Positions 35,787-44,313 of a DNA stretch of 64,000 nucleotides are shown here, one piece after another. The DNA comes from Hyphomicrobiales bacterium (GTDB lineage: Bacteria; Pseudomonadota; Alphaproteobacteria; Rhizobiales; Kaistiaceae). Under the pieces are notes generated by a model. It did not search any database. It worked only from the letters and a program-made list of their open reading frames with translations, and had not been told where the DNA came from. Within the stretch, counting starts at the first letter, position 1. Each line of letters opens with the position of its first letter. Both the position numbers and the translations under genes were made by a program. The stretch spans positions 682,001-746,000 of the forward strand of contig JAFKKF010000006.1 in NCBI GenBank assembly GCA_017305635.1, in the 5' to 3' direction.

Positions 35787-36667
35787 CGACGCCGCCGCAT
35801 CAGCGGGTCCATCCAGTCGCGGATGCCGTCGCCGATCATGTTGAAGGCGATGACGAGGGTCAGCACGGCGAGCGCCGGGCAGGTCGCCACCCACCATTGG
35901 TCCATCACCTGCGCGCCTTCCGCGATCATCGCGCCCCATTCGGGCGCCGGCGGCCGGGCGCCGAGGCCGAGGAAGCTGAGCATGGCGAAGTTGAGGATGG
36001 CGCGGCCGATGTCGACCGCCGCCATCACCATCAGGGTGGGCAGCGCGTTAGGCAGGATGACGCGGACGAGGATGCCGGCCGGGTGACGGCCGGAGGTGCG
36101 CGAGGCGGCGACGAAATCGAGCGATTTCAATTCGAGCACCAGCCCGCGCGTCACGCGCGCATATTGCGGCCACCAGGCCGCGGCGAGCGCGATGACGCCG
36201 TTGCCGAGGCCCGCGCCGAGCGCCGCCGCCACCGCCATGGCGAGAATGATGATCGGAAAGGCGAGCACCATGTCGGTGACGCGCATGAGCACCTCGTCGA
36301 GCCAGCGCGGCCCGAAGCCGGCGATCGCGCCGATGAGGGTGCCGATCAGCGAGCCGGCGGCGACGACGGCGAGCGCGGCAGCGAGCGTCGAGCGTCCCCC
36401 ATAGAGGACGCGGGTGAACACGTCGCGGCCGAGCTGGTCGGTGCCGAAGAGGTGCTCGAGGCTCGGCGCGTTCAGGCGCACCTTCATCGCCGGCTGGAGC
36501 GGATTGAAGGGCGAGAAGATATTGGCGCCGGCGATCAGGACGACCCAGACGAGGATGACGACGAGGCTGACGGCGACCGCCGGGTGGCGACGGCAGAGGG
36601 CGAGCAGGTCGCCCGCCGCGCGCGAGAGCGGACGGTGCCCGGCCTCCAGGGTTCGCTCGAGACTCAT
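35783..36667 (-). CDS. dppC: Dipeptide ABC transporter permease, DppC-like
   Basis: This 294-residue inner-membrane permease has the DppC pattern: a cytoplasmic N-terminus, one early helix, a periplasmic loop with LEHLFGTDQLGRDVFTRVLYG, and then the coupling segment FVAASRTSGRHPAGILVRVILPNALP. It starts 5 bp after the DppB-type stop. The FGTDxLGRD motif is highly specific for this family. It pairs with the DppB-type permease to make the channel. Confidence 0.92.
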   Translation of the reverse strand: MSLERTLEAGHRPLSRAAGDLLALCRRHPAVAVSLVVILVWVVLIAGANIFSPFNPLQPAMKVRLNAPSLEHLFGTDQLGRDVFTRVLYGGRSTLAAALAVVAAGSLIGTLIGAIAGFGPRWLDEVLMRVTDMVLAFPIIILAMAVAAALGAGLGNGVIALAAAWWPQYARVTRGLVLELKSLDFVAASRTSGRHPAGILVRVILPNALPTLMVMAAVDIGRAILNFAMLSFLGLGARPPAPEWGAMIAEGAQVMDQWWVATCPALAVLTLVIAFNMIGDGIRDWMDPLMRRRR

Positions 36668-36672
36668 ACGCG

Positions 36673-37692
36673 TCAGCTCATCGCGGCGCGAATGCGCGGG
36701 TCGATCAGCGCATAGGCGAGATCGACCGCGAGGTTCACGATCGTATAGGAGATGGCGACGACGAGGGTGACGCCCATGACCGCCGGGAAGTCGGCGTGCG
36801 AGGCGGCGCTGTAGGCATAGCGACCGATGCCCGGCCAGCCGAAGATGGTCTCCGTCATCACCGAGCCGGCGAGCAGGTCGCCGAAGGCGAGGCCCATCAC
36901 GGTGATGACCGGCAGGATGGCATTCTCCACGGCGTGATGCACCAGCACGTAGGGCTCGCGGGCGCCCTTGCTGCGCGCCGTCCTGAGGAAATCCTGGCCG
37001 AGCACCGCCAGCATGCTGGCGCGCGTGACGCGCGTGATCAGGCCGATGCTCCAGGTGGCGAGCACGAAGGCGGGGAGCGCCAGATGGTAGAGTGCATTGG
37101 CGACCAGCCCGAAATCGCCGGCGATCAGCCCGTCGATGGTGTAGAGGCCGGTCACCGTCGGCGGCGGCGCCAGGCCGGAATCGAGGCGGCCCTGTCCAGG
37201 GACGAGGTGGAGGTGGAAGTAGAAGATGTTGATCGCCACCAAAGCCAGCCAGAAGATCGGCATGGAGACGCCGATCGTGGTGACCGTGCGTACCAGCCCG
37301 TCGAAGGGGCCGCCGCGGAAACGCGCGGCGAGGACGCCGAGCGGCAGCGAGATCAGGATCGAGATGATGATCGCGACGGTGGCGAGCTCGATGGTCGCGG
37401 GCAGGTAGTCGGCGAGGTCGGCCGCGACCGGCCGGTGGGTATAGATCGAATCGCCGAAATCGCCGCGAACGAGGTTGCGCAGATAGGTCAGGTACTGGAC
37501 GGGCAGGGGCTCATCCAGGCCCCATTTGGCGCGATAGACCGCGACGATCTCGGGATGCTCCGCCGCCTGCTCGCCGATGGTGGCGGCGACGGGGTCGGTG
37601 GGGATCGATCGCGTGACGGCGAAGGTGATCAGCGTGATCCCGATCAGGGTCGGGATGAGGAGCAACAACCGCCGGAAGGTGAAAGTCCACAT
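36673..37692 (-). CDS. dppB: Dipeptide ABC transporter permease, DppB-like
   Basis: This 339-residue permease starts with the family block LLLLIPTLIGITLITFAVTR. It has KWGLDEPLPVQYLTYLRNLVRGDFG and the coupling loop DFLRTARSKGAREPYVLVHHAVENAILP, all typical of DppB/OppB. It follows the binding-protein gene after an 83-bp gap that holds a strong stem-loop, which may lower permease expression relative to the binding protein. Confidence 0.92.
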   Translation of the reverse strand: MWTFTFRRLLLLIPTLIGITLITFAVTRSIPTDPVAATIGEQAAEHPEIVAVYRAKWGLDEPLPVQYLTYLRNLVRGDFGDSIYTHRPVAADLADYLPATIELATVAIIISILISLPLGVLAARFRGGPFDGLVRTVTTIGVSMPIFWLALVAINIFYFHLHLVPGQGRLDSGLAPPPTVTGLYTIDGLIAGDFGLVANALYHLALPAFVLATWSIGLITRVTRASMLAVLGQDFLRTARSKGAREPYVLVHHAVENAILPVITVMGLAFGDLLAGSVMTETIFGWPGIGRYAYSAASHADFPAVMGVTLVVAISYTIVNLAVDLAYALIDPRIRAAMS

Positions 37693-37728
37693 TGGTCGCT
37701 GGGGCGCCTTCGCTCTGCGGTAGATCGG

Positions 37729-37766
37729 GACCGGGGCGGCGCCCGGAGAAAGGCGCCGCCCCGGTC
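37729..37766 (-). terminator. 15-bp stem-loop between binding-protein and dppB genes
   Basis: A perfect 15-bp inverted repeat (arms GACCGGGGCGGCGCC and GGCGCCGCCCCGGTC, 8-base loop) lies 10 bp after the stop of the peptide-binding-protein gene. It has no T-run, so it more likely stabilises the upstream mRNA or attenuates transcription into dppB than ends it completely. This is a common device for making binding protein in excess. Confidence 0.65.
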
Positions 37767-37775
37767 ATCCCGGTA

Positions 37776-39431
37776 TCAGGTGAATTCTATGCCGGCGAGA
37801 TCGAAGTACCAGACCGGGTTGAGCGGCAGGGACGCGATCGCGTCGCTGCGCACGCCGAGCTGGTAGTTGGTCTCGAACAGGAAGGCATAGGGACCGAACT
37901 CGTTGATCAGGCTCTGCGCCTCCCGGGTCAGCGCATATTGCGCATCGAGGGCGAGCGTCTGCTTGGCCTTGCTGACGAGGTCGGCGATCTTCTGCGCCTC
38001 GGCCGAATCCGTCGGGTTCCACTGGTGCCGCTTGCCGCCGGCGGCGCCGCCGGGAGCGAAGATCGGCAGGTAGTCGGTCCAGCCGACATAGTCGGACGAC
38101 CACCAGTGGAAGACCGCTTCCTGCTGGCCGCCGCGATACTCGGTCAGCATCTGCGAGAAGAGCTGCGGATTGAGGTTGACGGTGATGCCGATGCGGGAAA
38201 GGTCGGCGGCGACCTTCTGCGCCACGATCGGCGCCGGCACCGTGGTGTAGGAGCCGTCGGAGGCGAAGGAGGCGTTCATCGTGAAGCCGTCCGGCTGGCC
38301 GCCGGCGACCAGCGCCGCCTTGGCGCGATCGAGGTCTTCCTTCATCCCCTGGTCCGCCGGCAGCGCGCCGCCGAGGCTCGGGGGCACCATCGAGCCGGTC
38401 GGGCCGCCGCCGCCGAGATAGATGTCGGCAAGGCCGGCATAGTCGATCCCGTACTTGATCGCATCCCAGATCTTGGGGTTGCGCAGGGCCGGGTTCTTCT
38501 GCGTGCTCCAGCCGAAATAGGCCGGGGCGAGCGCCGGGATCTGGTAGACCTTGACCTTGGCTTCGCCGCCTAGGCCGGAGGCGATGTCGGGCGACAGGTT
38601 GACCGCGATATGGGCGTCGCCCGCCAGCAGCATCGAGCGCTGGATGTTGGGATCGTCGACGAACTTGACGATGACGCTCTCGACCGGCGCCGGCACGCCC
38701 CAGAAATTGGGATTGCGCTTCAGCACCAGCTCGGAGCCGCGCGTCCAGCGGTCGAGAATGAAGGGACCGCTGCCGACCGAGTTGGCGTCGAGCCACGGGC
38801 CGGCGGTGTCGGTGGTGCTGGCATCCTTCGCGTCGGTGCCGCCATGGGCCTTGATCGCCGAGGCCTGCGCCACGTTGAGCGAGGGCGTGGTCAGGATCTG
38901 CAGGAAATCGACGTTGATCTCGCCGAGGGTGACCTTGACCTGGTTGGGGCCGCTCTTCTCGATCGACTTCACGCCGTCGAGGAGCCAGGAGCCGGGGCCC
39001 TTGAGGTTGATGAAGCGGTTGAAGGAGAACAGCAGGTCGTCGGCGGTGGCCGTGCTGCCGTCCGAGAACTTAACCTTGGGATTGAGGTCGAAGACGTAGG
39101 TGAGGCCGTCGTCGCTGACGTCCCAGGTGCTGGCATAGTCGGCCGCGATCGCATCGAGCGCCGAGCCGCGCAGCGTCACCAGCTGGCTGTAGAGCGCCTT
39201 GCCGAAGATGAACCACTCGGCCTCGTAGGCATTGTTGGGATCGAGCGTGCGCAGCGAGCCGGTCTTCATCACCACGACCAGCGGCTTGCCGCCAAGCGGC
39301 TCGGCGGCGCGCGCGGCGCGGGTCATCGACAGGAGGGGCGGGAAAACCGCGAGCGCAATGGCGCTGGCGGTGAAGGTCCTCCGCGAGATGCCGCGCGACA
39401 GCAGCCGGTTGGTCTTGTCGTCTTCCGTCAT
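37776..39431 (-). CDS. Peptide-binding protein of ABC transporter, Tat-exported (SBP family 5)
   Basis: This 551-residue extracytoplasmic binding protein of the DppA/OppA family has an N-terminus SRGISRRTFTASAIALAVFP, a clear twin-arginine signal (SRRTFT) with cleavage near ARA. It is therefore folded before export. The mature protein has the family features LDPNNAYEAEW, TYVFDLNPKVKFSDGS and NVAQASAIKAHGGT. It is the first transporter gene of the leftward operon. Ligands could be peptides or other oligomers; the neighbouring M29 aminopeptidase supports peptides. Confidence 0.9.
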   Translation of the reverse strand: MTEDDKTNRLLSRGISRRTFTASAIALAVFPPLLSMTRAARAAEPLGGKPLVVVMKTGSLRTLDPNNAYEAEWFIFGKALYSQLVTLRGSALDAIAADYASTWDVSDDGLTYVFDLNPKVKFSDGSTATADDLLFSFNRFINLKGPGSWLLDGVKSIEKSGPNQVKVTLGEINVDFLQILTTPSLNVAQASAIKAHGGTDAKDASTTDTAGPWLDANSVGSGPFILDRWTRGSELVLKRNPNFWGVPAPVESVIVKFVDDPNIQRSMLLAGDAHIAVNLSPDIASGLGGEAKVKVYQIPALAPAYFGWSTQKNPALRNPKIWDAIKYGIDYAGLADIYLGGGGPTGSMVPPSLGGALPADQGMKEDLDRAKAALVAGGQPDGFTMNASFASDGSYTTVPAPIVAQKVAADLSRIGITVNLNPQLFSQMLTEYRGGQQEAVFHWWSSDYVGWTDYLPIFAPGGAAGGKRHQWNPTDSAEAQKIADLVSKAKQTLALDAQYALTREAQSLINEFGPYAFLFETNYQLGVRSDAIASLPLNPVWYFDLAGIEFT

Positions 39432-39517
39432 GATCAGATGCTCCCCTTCTGGTTTGTCTCGAAAATCGATCGGCCGGAAATCGGTCGGCCGGTGCGGCAG
39501 CGGGCGTGCCCGATGCG

Positions 39518-40180
39518 CTAGAGGACGCCGTACTTGCGATAGACCTCGCCGAGCGAGAGCCCGCGTTCGAGCTCACTGCGGGTGACGTTCTCGCTGTGGA
39601 TCTTCTCGAGCGCCGCGGCGACGACCTTCTCGGCGATGGCGCCGGGAATGATCACGATCCCGTCGACATCGCCGAACACGACGTCGCCGCTCGATACCGG
39701 CACGCCGCCGCAGGCAATCGGCACGTCGCGGGCCATCATCTTGCCGCGGCCCCTGGAATCGAGCGGCGCGATGCCGCCGTGGAACACCGGAAAGTTCATC
39801 TCGCGGATGCGGCGCACGTCGCGGACCAGTCCGTCGGTGACGCAGCCGACGCCGCCGCGCTTCTGGGCGGCGGTGGAGAGCAGCTCGCCCCAGGGCGCGA
39901 TGCGCTCGGTGGGGCCGCCGCAGCCGAGCACGGCCACGTCGCCCGGCTGGAGGTCGTCGACCAGCTCGATCTCGACCTCGTAGGGATTCTCGCCGTCGGC
40001 CACGGAATAGCTGTTCATGTAGAGCCCGGTGCGGGCGCGGCCGAACAGGTTCTGCGCATCGTCGAGCGGGCGCACGAAAGGACGCAGCGCCTGATCGCGA
40101 TAGCCGAAGCTGTCGAGCACGTCGCTCAGCACGGCGGTGTAGAGCTCGTCCTTGTGGCGGGAGAAATCCATTGCGCTCAT
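39518..40180 (-). CDS. RraA-like protein (HMG/CHA-type aldolase fold)
   Basis: This 220-residue protein of the RraA / 4-hydroxy-4-methyl-2-oxoglutarate aldolase family has GCGGPTERIAPWGELLSTAAQ and the metal/substrate motif GCVTDGLVRDVRRIREMNFPVF. Members are either oxaloacetate/HMG aldolases or RNase E inhibitors; the Asp-Gly-x3-Arg-Asp arrangement supports an enzyme. The ATG at 40180 was chosen because the upstream codons lie in the divergent operator region. It sits between the IclR gene and the peptide transporter and is probably the first gene of that operon. Confidence 0.82.
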   Translation of the reverse strand: MSAMDFSRHKDELYTAVLSDVLDSFGYRDQALRPFVRPLDDAQNLFGRARTGLYMNSYSVADGENPYEVEIELVDDLQPGDVAVLGCGGPTERIAPWGELLSTAAQKRGGVGCVTDGLVRDVRRIREMNFPVFHGGIAPLDSRGRGKMMARDVPIACGGVPVSSGDVVFGDVDGIVIIPGAIAEKVVAAALEKIHSENVTRSELERGLSLGEVYRKYGVL

Positions 40181-40190
40181 CGAACCCGGG

Positions 40191-40249
40191 TTGACGTGAA
40201 GAAACGATAGGATGCGACCTAGAACATGCGCTATCGTGTTTCGCGTCAA
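40191..40249. promoter_or_regulatory. Long dyad between divergent rraA-like and iclR genes
   Basis: The spacer contains nested inverted repeats: TTGACG (40191-40196) pairs with CGTCAA (40244-40249), and AAACGATAG (40202-40210) pairs with CTATCGTGTTT (from 40231) with a small offset. It lies between the divergent rraA-like and IclR genes, where an autoregulating IclR protein would bind. The TTGACG arms could also serve as -35 elements for either direction, but no good -10 was found. Confidence 0.55.
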
Positions 40250-40304
40250 GAATTATCTGTTTCGCTGGGCGGAATGGAAACGAAGGAAGCAAAGGGGCGG
40301 CGCG

Positions 40305-41141
40305 ATGACGGATCCGGATGGCGACGAACGGCGGGGTGGCGACGGCGGCAGCAACATCGTCAAGCCGGTCGCCAAGGCGCTGAAGGTGCTGGTCGCCATC
40401 TGCACCGAGCGCCAGCCGCCCGGGCTGAACGACCTGATCGCGCTCACGGGCCTGCCGAAGACGACGGTGTTCCGCTATGTCGCGACGCTGCGCGCCGCCG
40501 GGCTGATCGATGCCTCGGCGGGCGGCGACCGCTACCATCCGAGCCTCGGGCTGTGGCTGCTCGGGCAGGGGACGGGCGTGCACGAGATGCTGCGCAGCCT
40601 CTGCCTGCCGGTGATGCTGTCGCTGCAGAAGGAGTTCAACGAGACCGTCAACCTCGGCACGCTGCGGGGGCGGCAGGTGGTCTATATCGAGATCGTCGAG
40701 AGCGAACGGTCGCTGCGCATGCAGGCGCGCCCCGGCGCGCTCGACCCGATCCATTCCACGGCGCTTGGCAAGGCGCTGCTCTCATCCATGCCCGAGGAGC
40801 GGTGGTCGAGCTATCTCAACCACCGGCTGGAGCGCTTCACGGAACGCACGATCACCGACAAGGCGAGGCTGCACGAGCAGTTGCGCGAGGCACGCCGGTT
40901 CGGCGCGGCCTATGACCGTGGCGAGAACGAGGAGGGGGCGCTCTGCGTCGCCGTCCCGCTGATCGCGCGGAACGGATCGCCGGTCGCGGCGCTGAGCATA
41001 TCGGCGCCGGCGCACCGCTTCGAGGACAAGGCGGGTGCGGCGATCGCGGCGCTGAAGAAAGGCGCTGCCGAAATCGAGGCCGGGCTCAGGGACAGGGTCA
41101 GCCTCGCCGGGGCCAGTTTGGAGCGCGCCTCCGAAGGATGA
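40305..41141 (+). CDS. IclR-family transcriptional regulator
   Basis: This 278-residue regulator has an N-terminal winged helix (IVKPVAKALKVLVAI ... LTGLPKTTVFRYVATLRAAGL). Its C-terminal IclR ligand domain has PIHSTALGKALLSSMPEE and AYDRGENEEGALCVAVPL. The ATG at 40305 is preceded by AGGGGCGG; the frame opens at 40212 but those codons overlap the operator dyad. It is divergent from the RraA/peptide-transport operon and upstream of an M29 peptidase gene, so it probably controls the whole peptide-use module. The effector is unknown. Confidence 0.9.
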   Translation: MTDPDGDERRGGDGGSNIVKPVAKALKVLVAICTERQPPGLNDLIALTGLPKTTVFRYVATLRAAGLIDASAGGDRYHPSLGLWLLGQGTGVHEMLRSLCLPVMLSLQKEFNETVNLGTLRGRQVVYIEIVESERSLRMQARPGALDPIHSTALGKALLSSMPEERWSSYLNHRLERFTERTITDKARLHEQLREARRFGAAYDRGENEEGALCVAVPLIARNGSPVAALSISAPAHRFEDKAGAAIAALKKGAAEIEAGLRDRVSLAGASLERASEG

Positions 41142-41221
41142 GGCCGGGCGCGCGGGCGCTGGCCTTCCTCCCGCGCGAACGGCTTGGCGAGCGGGCTCGT
41201 CAGCGATGCGCGCATGTCCAT

Positions 41222-41250
41222 TTGACCGTCCAACGAACAGAAAATATTCA
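41222..41250 (+). promoter_or_regulatory. Sigma-70-type promoter for the M29 aminopeptidase gene
   Basis: TTGACC (41222-41227) and TATTCA (41245-41250) are separated by 17 bp, close to the housekeeping consensus. They lie about 50 bp upstream of the start at 41301. The spacing and the locally A/T-rich run (GAAAATATTCA) in very GC-rich DNA support a real promoter. Confidence 0.6.
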
Positions 41251-41300
41251 TGGGGCGCGCCATGCCCTCTGAACGCATCCCCTAGAGAGAAGAGCCCATC

Positions 41301-42371
41301 ATGGCCGACCAGCGCTGGAACGACGTCGCCGACATCCTTGTCAATTACTCGACGCGCGTGCGGCCGGGCGAGAAGGTGCTCATCACCATGATGGAGGTGG
41401 AGACCTTCGCGCTCGCCCGCGCCGTGCATGCGGCGGCGGTGAAGGCCGGGGGGCTGCCCCATGTCGAGTTCCAGTCCATGTTCCTCGAAGGCGACCTGAT
41501 GCGACTCGGCAGCGAGGCGCAGATCGACTGGGTCCCCGAGATGCAGACGCGCGGCCTCGAATGGGCCGACGTGTATGTCGGCCTGCGCGGTGCCCGCAAT
41601 CCGCATGAATGGGCCTCCATCCCGGTCGAGAAGGTCGCTGCCCACAAGCGCGCCATGGGCAAGGTCTCGGCGCTCCGCACCCGGTCGACGCGCTGGGTGC
41701 TCTCGCGCATCCCGAGCGAGGCGCTCGCCCAGGAAGCCGGCATGTCGCGCGACGAGATGATGGAGTTCTACTTCGCCGCGGTCATCCGCGACTGGCAGGC
41801 GGAGGCAAAGCGCTACAACGAGATCCGCGACGTCTTCCAAGCCGCGACCGAGGTGCGTATCGAGGGCAGGGGCACCAACATTTCCTTCTCCACCGCCGGC
41901 CGGCTCTACGTCGCCGCCGACGGGCGCATCAACATGCCCGACGGCGAGATCTTCACCGCGCCGGTCGATGACAGCGTCGAGGGCGTCATCACCTTCGATT
42001 TTCCCGGCGTCTATGGCGGGCTGAAGGTCCCCGACATCCGCCTGGAATTCGAGAAGGGGCGGATCGTGCGCGCCTCGGCCTCGGCCAATGACGATCTCCT
42101 GCAGAAGCTGATCACCATGGACGAGGGGGCGAACCGCGTCGGCGAGTTCGGCGTCGGCACCAATTTCGGCATCGACCGGTTCTGCAGCGACATCCTCTAT
42201 GACGAGAAGATCGGCGGTACTGTGCATCTCGCCCTCGGCCGCGCCTACACGGAATGCGGCGGCGTCAACCAGTCGGCGCTGCACTGGGACATCATCAAGG
42301 ACCTGAGGCCGGGCGGCCGCGTCACCCTCGACGGGCGACCGGCCCTCGTTGACGGCAAGTTCACGTTCTGA
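41301..42371 (+). CDS. M29-family aminopeptidase
   Basis: This 356-residue cytoplasmic metallo-aminopeptidase belongs to the thermophilic aminopeptidase (M29) family. The C-terminal half shows the metal-binding residues in order: Glu in MPDGEIFTAPVDDSVEG, Glu in RVGEFGVGTN, His in TVHLALGRAY and the final HWD in SALHWDII. The N-terminal half has the family start of about 130 residues with RPGEKVLI. It would trim peptides imported by the adjacent transporter. It has its own promoter-like sequence downstream of the IclR gene. Confidence 0.9.
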   Translation: MADQRWNDVADILVNYSTRVRPGEKVLITMMEVETFALARAVHAAAVKAGGLPHVEFQSMFLEGDLMRLGSEAQIDWVPEMQTRGLEWADVYVGLRGARNPHEWASIPVEKVAAHKRAMGKVSALRTRSTRWVLSRIPSEALAQEAGMSRDEMMEFYFAAVIRDWQAEAKRYNEIRDVFQAATEVRIEGRGTNISFSTAGRLYVAADGRINMPDGEIFTAPVDDSVEGVITFDFPGVYGGLKVPDIRLEFEKGRIVRASASANDDLLQKLITMDEGANRVGEFGVGTNFGIDRFCSDILYDEKIGGTVHLALGRAYTECGGVNQSALHWDIIKDLRPGGRVTLDGRPALVDGKFTF

Positions 42372-42413
42372 AGGCGTCCGGCCCGCCTTTGTCGGCCGAA
42401 CCCCGGCCGGAGA

Positions 42414-43370
42414 CTAGCGGCGCAGTCTCAGTCGCGACTGGAACAGCACGACCGCCAGCACGATGACGCCGAGCACGCCCTGGTAGATCGAGGGCGCGAC
42501 GCCGGCAATGGTGAGGGCGCTGGTGATGCTGGCAAGGCACAGCACGCCGACGAGGACCCCGGGGATCGATCCGGACCCGCCATACATGTGGACGCCGCCG
42601 AGGATCGTCGCGGCGAAGCTGAGGAGCAGGTAGTCGGCCCCTTCGCCCGGCGTCGCGCTGAGGTTCTGGTAGAGGTAGATGATCGCTGCCATCGCGCAGA
42701 GGAAGGCGGACAGCCCGTAGCTGAGGAGCTTCGTCTTCATCACCGGCACGCCGGCGATCCTCGCCGCCGCCTCGTTGGAGCCGATGGCGTAGATGTAGCG
42801 GCCCCACTTGCTGCGGTGGAGGAGCAGGCTCGTGCCGATGAAGCCGGCGACCAGCACGAGGATCGGGAAGGCATTCTGGCCGAGAGGCAGGAACGCGAAG
42901 AGCGGGGCGATCGCGTCGTTGTATTCGGAGACCGTGATCGGCTGGCCGGCGGCGAGGATCCACGACATCGAGTCGGCGACTGAAAGCATGCCGAGGGTGA
43001 CGATGAAGGGCGGGATCTTCGTTCGCGAGACGAGAAGGCCGCTGACGAGGCCGGCGAGGACCGCCGTCATCACCGCGGCGATGGTTCCCCCGACCATGCC
43101 GAGGTCGGTGCGGAAGAAGACGATCGCCGAGATCGACATGGCGACGAGCGAGCCGACCGAGAGGTCGAAGCCGCCCCCGACCACGACCAATGCCTGGCCG
43201 AAGGAGACGAGCCCGGCGGCGCTGGCGCTGGCTATGACGAGGACGAGGTTCGACGGCCGCAGGAAGACGCCGCGCGAGATGACGGTGGCGACGGCGACGA
43301 CGACGATGAGCAGGAAGAGCTGGTTGTAGCGCTGCAGGCCCGCGGCGGCCCTAGTCATGGCGAGTTGCAT
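42414..43370 (-). CDS. Rbs-type sugar ABC transporter permease
   Basis: This 318-residue BPD_transp_2 permease has the signature GGGFDLSVGSLVAMSISAI and the coupling loop WGRYIYAIGSNEAAARIAGV. The ATG at 43370 has GGAG about ten bases upstream and overlaps the end of the preceding permease gene by 20 bases; a TTG at 43385 is less likely. It is the last gene of the leftward sugar-acid operon. The LSVG motif reads FDLSVG rather than IDLSVG. Confidence 0.88.
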   Translation of the reverse strand: MQLAMTRAAAGLQRYNQLFLLIVVVAVATVISRGVFLRPSNLVLVIASASAAGLVSFGQALVVVGGGFDLSVGSLVAMSISAIVFFRTDLGMVGGTIAAVMTAVLAGLVSGLLVSRTKIPPFIVTLGMLSVADSMSWILAAGQPITVSEYNDAIAPLFAFLPLGQNAFPILVLVAGFIGTSLLLHRSKWGRYIYAIGSNEAAARIAGVPVMKTKLLSYGLSAFLCAMAAIIYLYQNLSATPGEGADYLLLSFAATILGGVHMYGGSGSIPGVLVGVLCLASITSALTIAGVAPSIYQGVLGVIVLAVVLFQSRLRLRR

Positions 43371-44280
43371 AATAAACCGCTCCAACGAGAATGCAGCCCT
43401 GGATGATCCCCTGGATGTAGGGGGAGACTGCGAAGGCGGTGACGACGCCGTAGAGGACGATCAGGATCACGGCCCCAAGGATCGCCTTGAGGAGGTTGCC
43501 GCGGCCGCCGGTGAGCGCGATGCCGCCGAGCACGGCGGCGGTGATCGCCTTGAACTCGTAGCCCTTGCCGACGGCGGGCATGCCGGAGCGGACGTAGGAG
43601 GCCATGAGCAGGCCGGCTATCCCGTAGAGGATACCGGCGACGCCATAGACGGCGATGCGAATCCGCGAGACCGGAATGGCCGAATAATAGGCGGCACCTT
43701 CGTCGCCGCCGACGGCATAGACGTAGCGGCCGATGGAGAAGTTCGAACGCACGAAGAGGGCGACGACTCCGATCACGAGCAGCCCGACGAAGAAGAGCGG
43801 CACCACCTCGAAGATGCTGCCGAGCGCGATGTTCTGGAACGCCTGTTCCTGGATCGGGATGAGGCGGCCGCTGCTGATCGAGCCGGCGAGTCCGCCGACC
43901 ACCCACATCATGCCGATGGTGGCGACGATCGGCGGGATGCGACCCTTCTCGATGAGGAGGCCGTTGGCAAGGCCGAGCAGACCGCAGGCAAGGAGCGGCA
44001 GCAGGACCGCTGCGGCCATGCCGTAGTCCGGGAGGAGGAAGGCGGACAGCGTGCCCGCGAGGCCCATCATGGCGCCGACCGAGATGTCGACGCCGCGCAC
44101 GATCAGGACCAGCGCCTCGCCGAGCGTCGCGATGCCGAGCACGGCGGAGAGCTCCAGGATCGCGAAGAGGTTGTCGAGATTGTAGAACGTGCTGGCGCGG
44201 AAGATCGCCGCGACGAGGAGGAGGGCGCCGAGGATGACGACGACGTCCAACTCCTTCAGCAGCGATTTCACGCGGTCCAT
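43351..44280 (-). CDS. Rbs-type sugar ABC transporter permease
   Basis: This 309-residue BPD_transp_2 permease has the signature RGVDISVGAMMGLAGTL and the loop IGRYVYAVGGDEGAAYYSAI. It follows the ATPase gene by 33 bp and overlaps the next permease gene. The two permeases form the channel of the importer encoded at 42414-47180. Its stop is TAG at 43351-43353. Confidence 0.88.
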   Translation of the reverse strand: MDRVKSLLKELDVVVILGALLLVAAIFRASTFYNLDNLFAILELSAVLGIATLGEALVLIVRGVDISVGAMMGLAGTLSAFLLPDYGMAAAVLLPLLACGLLGLANGLLIEKGRIPPIVATIGMMWVVGGLAGSISSGRLIPIQEQAFQNIALGSIFEVVPLFFVGLLVIGVVALFVRSNFSIGRYVYAVGGDEGAAYYSAIPVSRIRIAVYGVAGILYGIAGLLMASYVRSGMPAVGKGYEFKAITAAVLGGIALTGGRGNLLKAILGAVILIVLYGVVTAFAVSPYIQGIIQGCILVGAVYYATRHD

Positions 44281-44313
44281 GGTGGCTCCTTCCGCTCTCG
44301 CGATGTCGCGCGG

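Noticed and set aside
42361-42963. Minus-strand frame of 200 residues overlapping the permease at 42414
   Set aside because: It is the same-strand out-of-frame shadow of a permease gene, Arg/Pro-rich and without a ribosome site.
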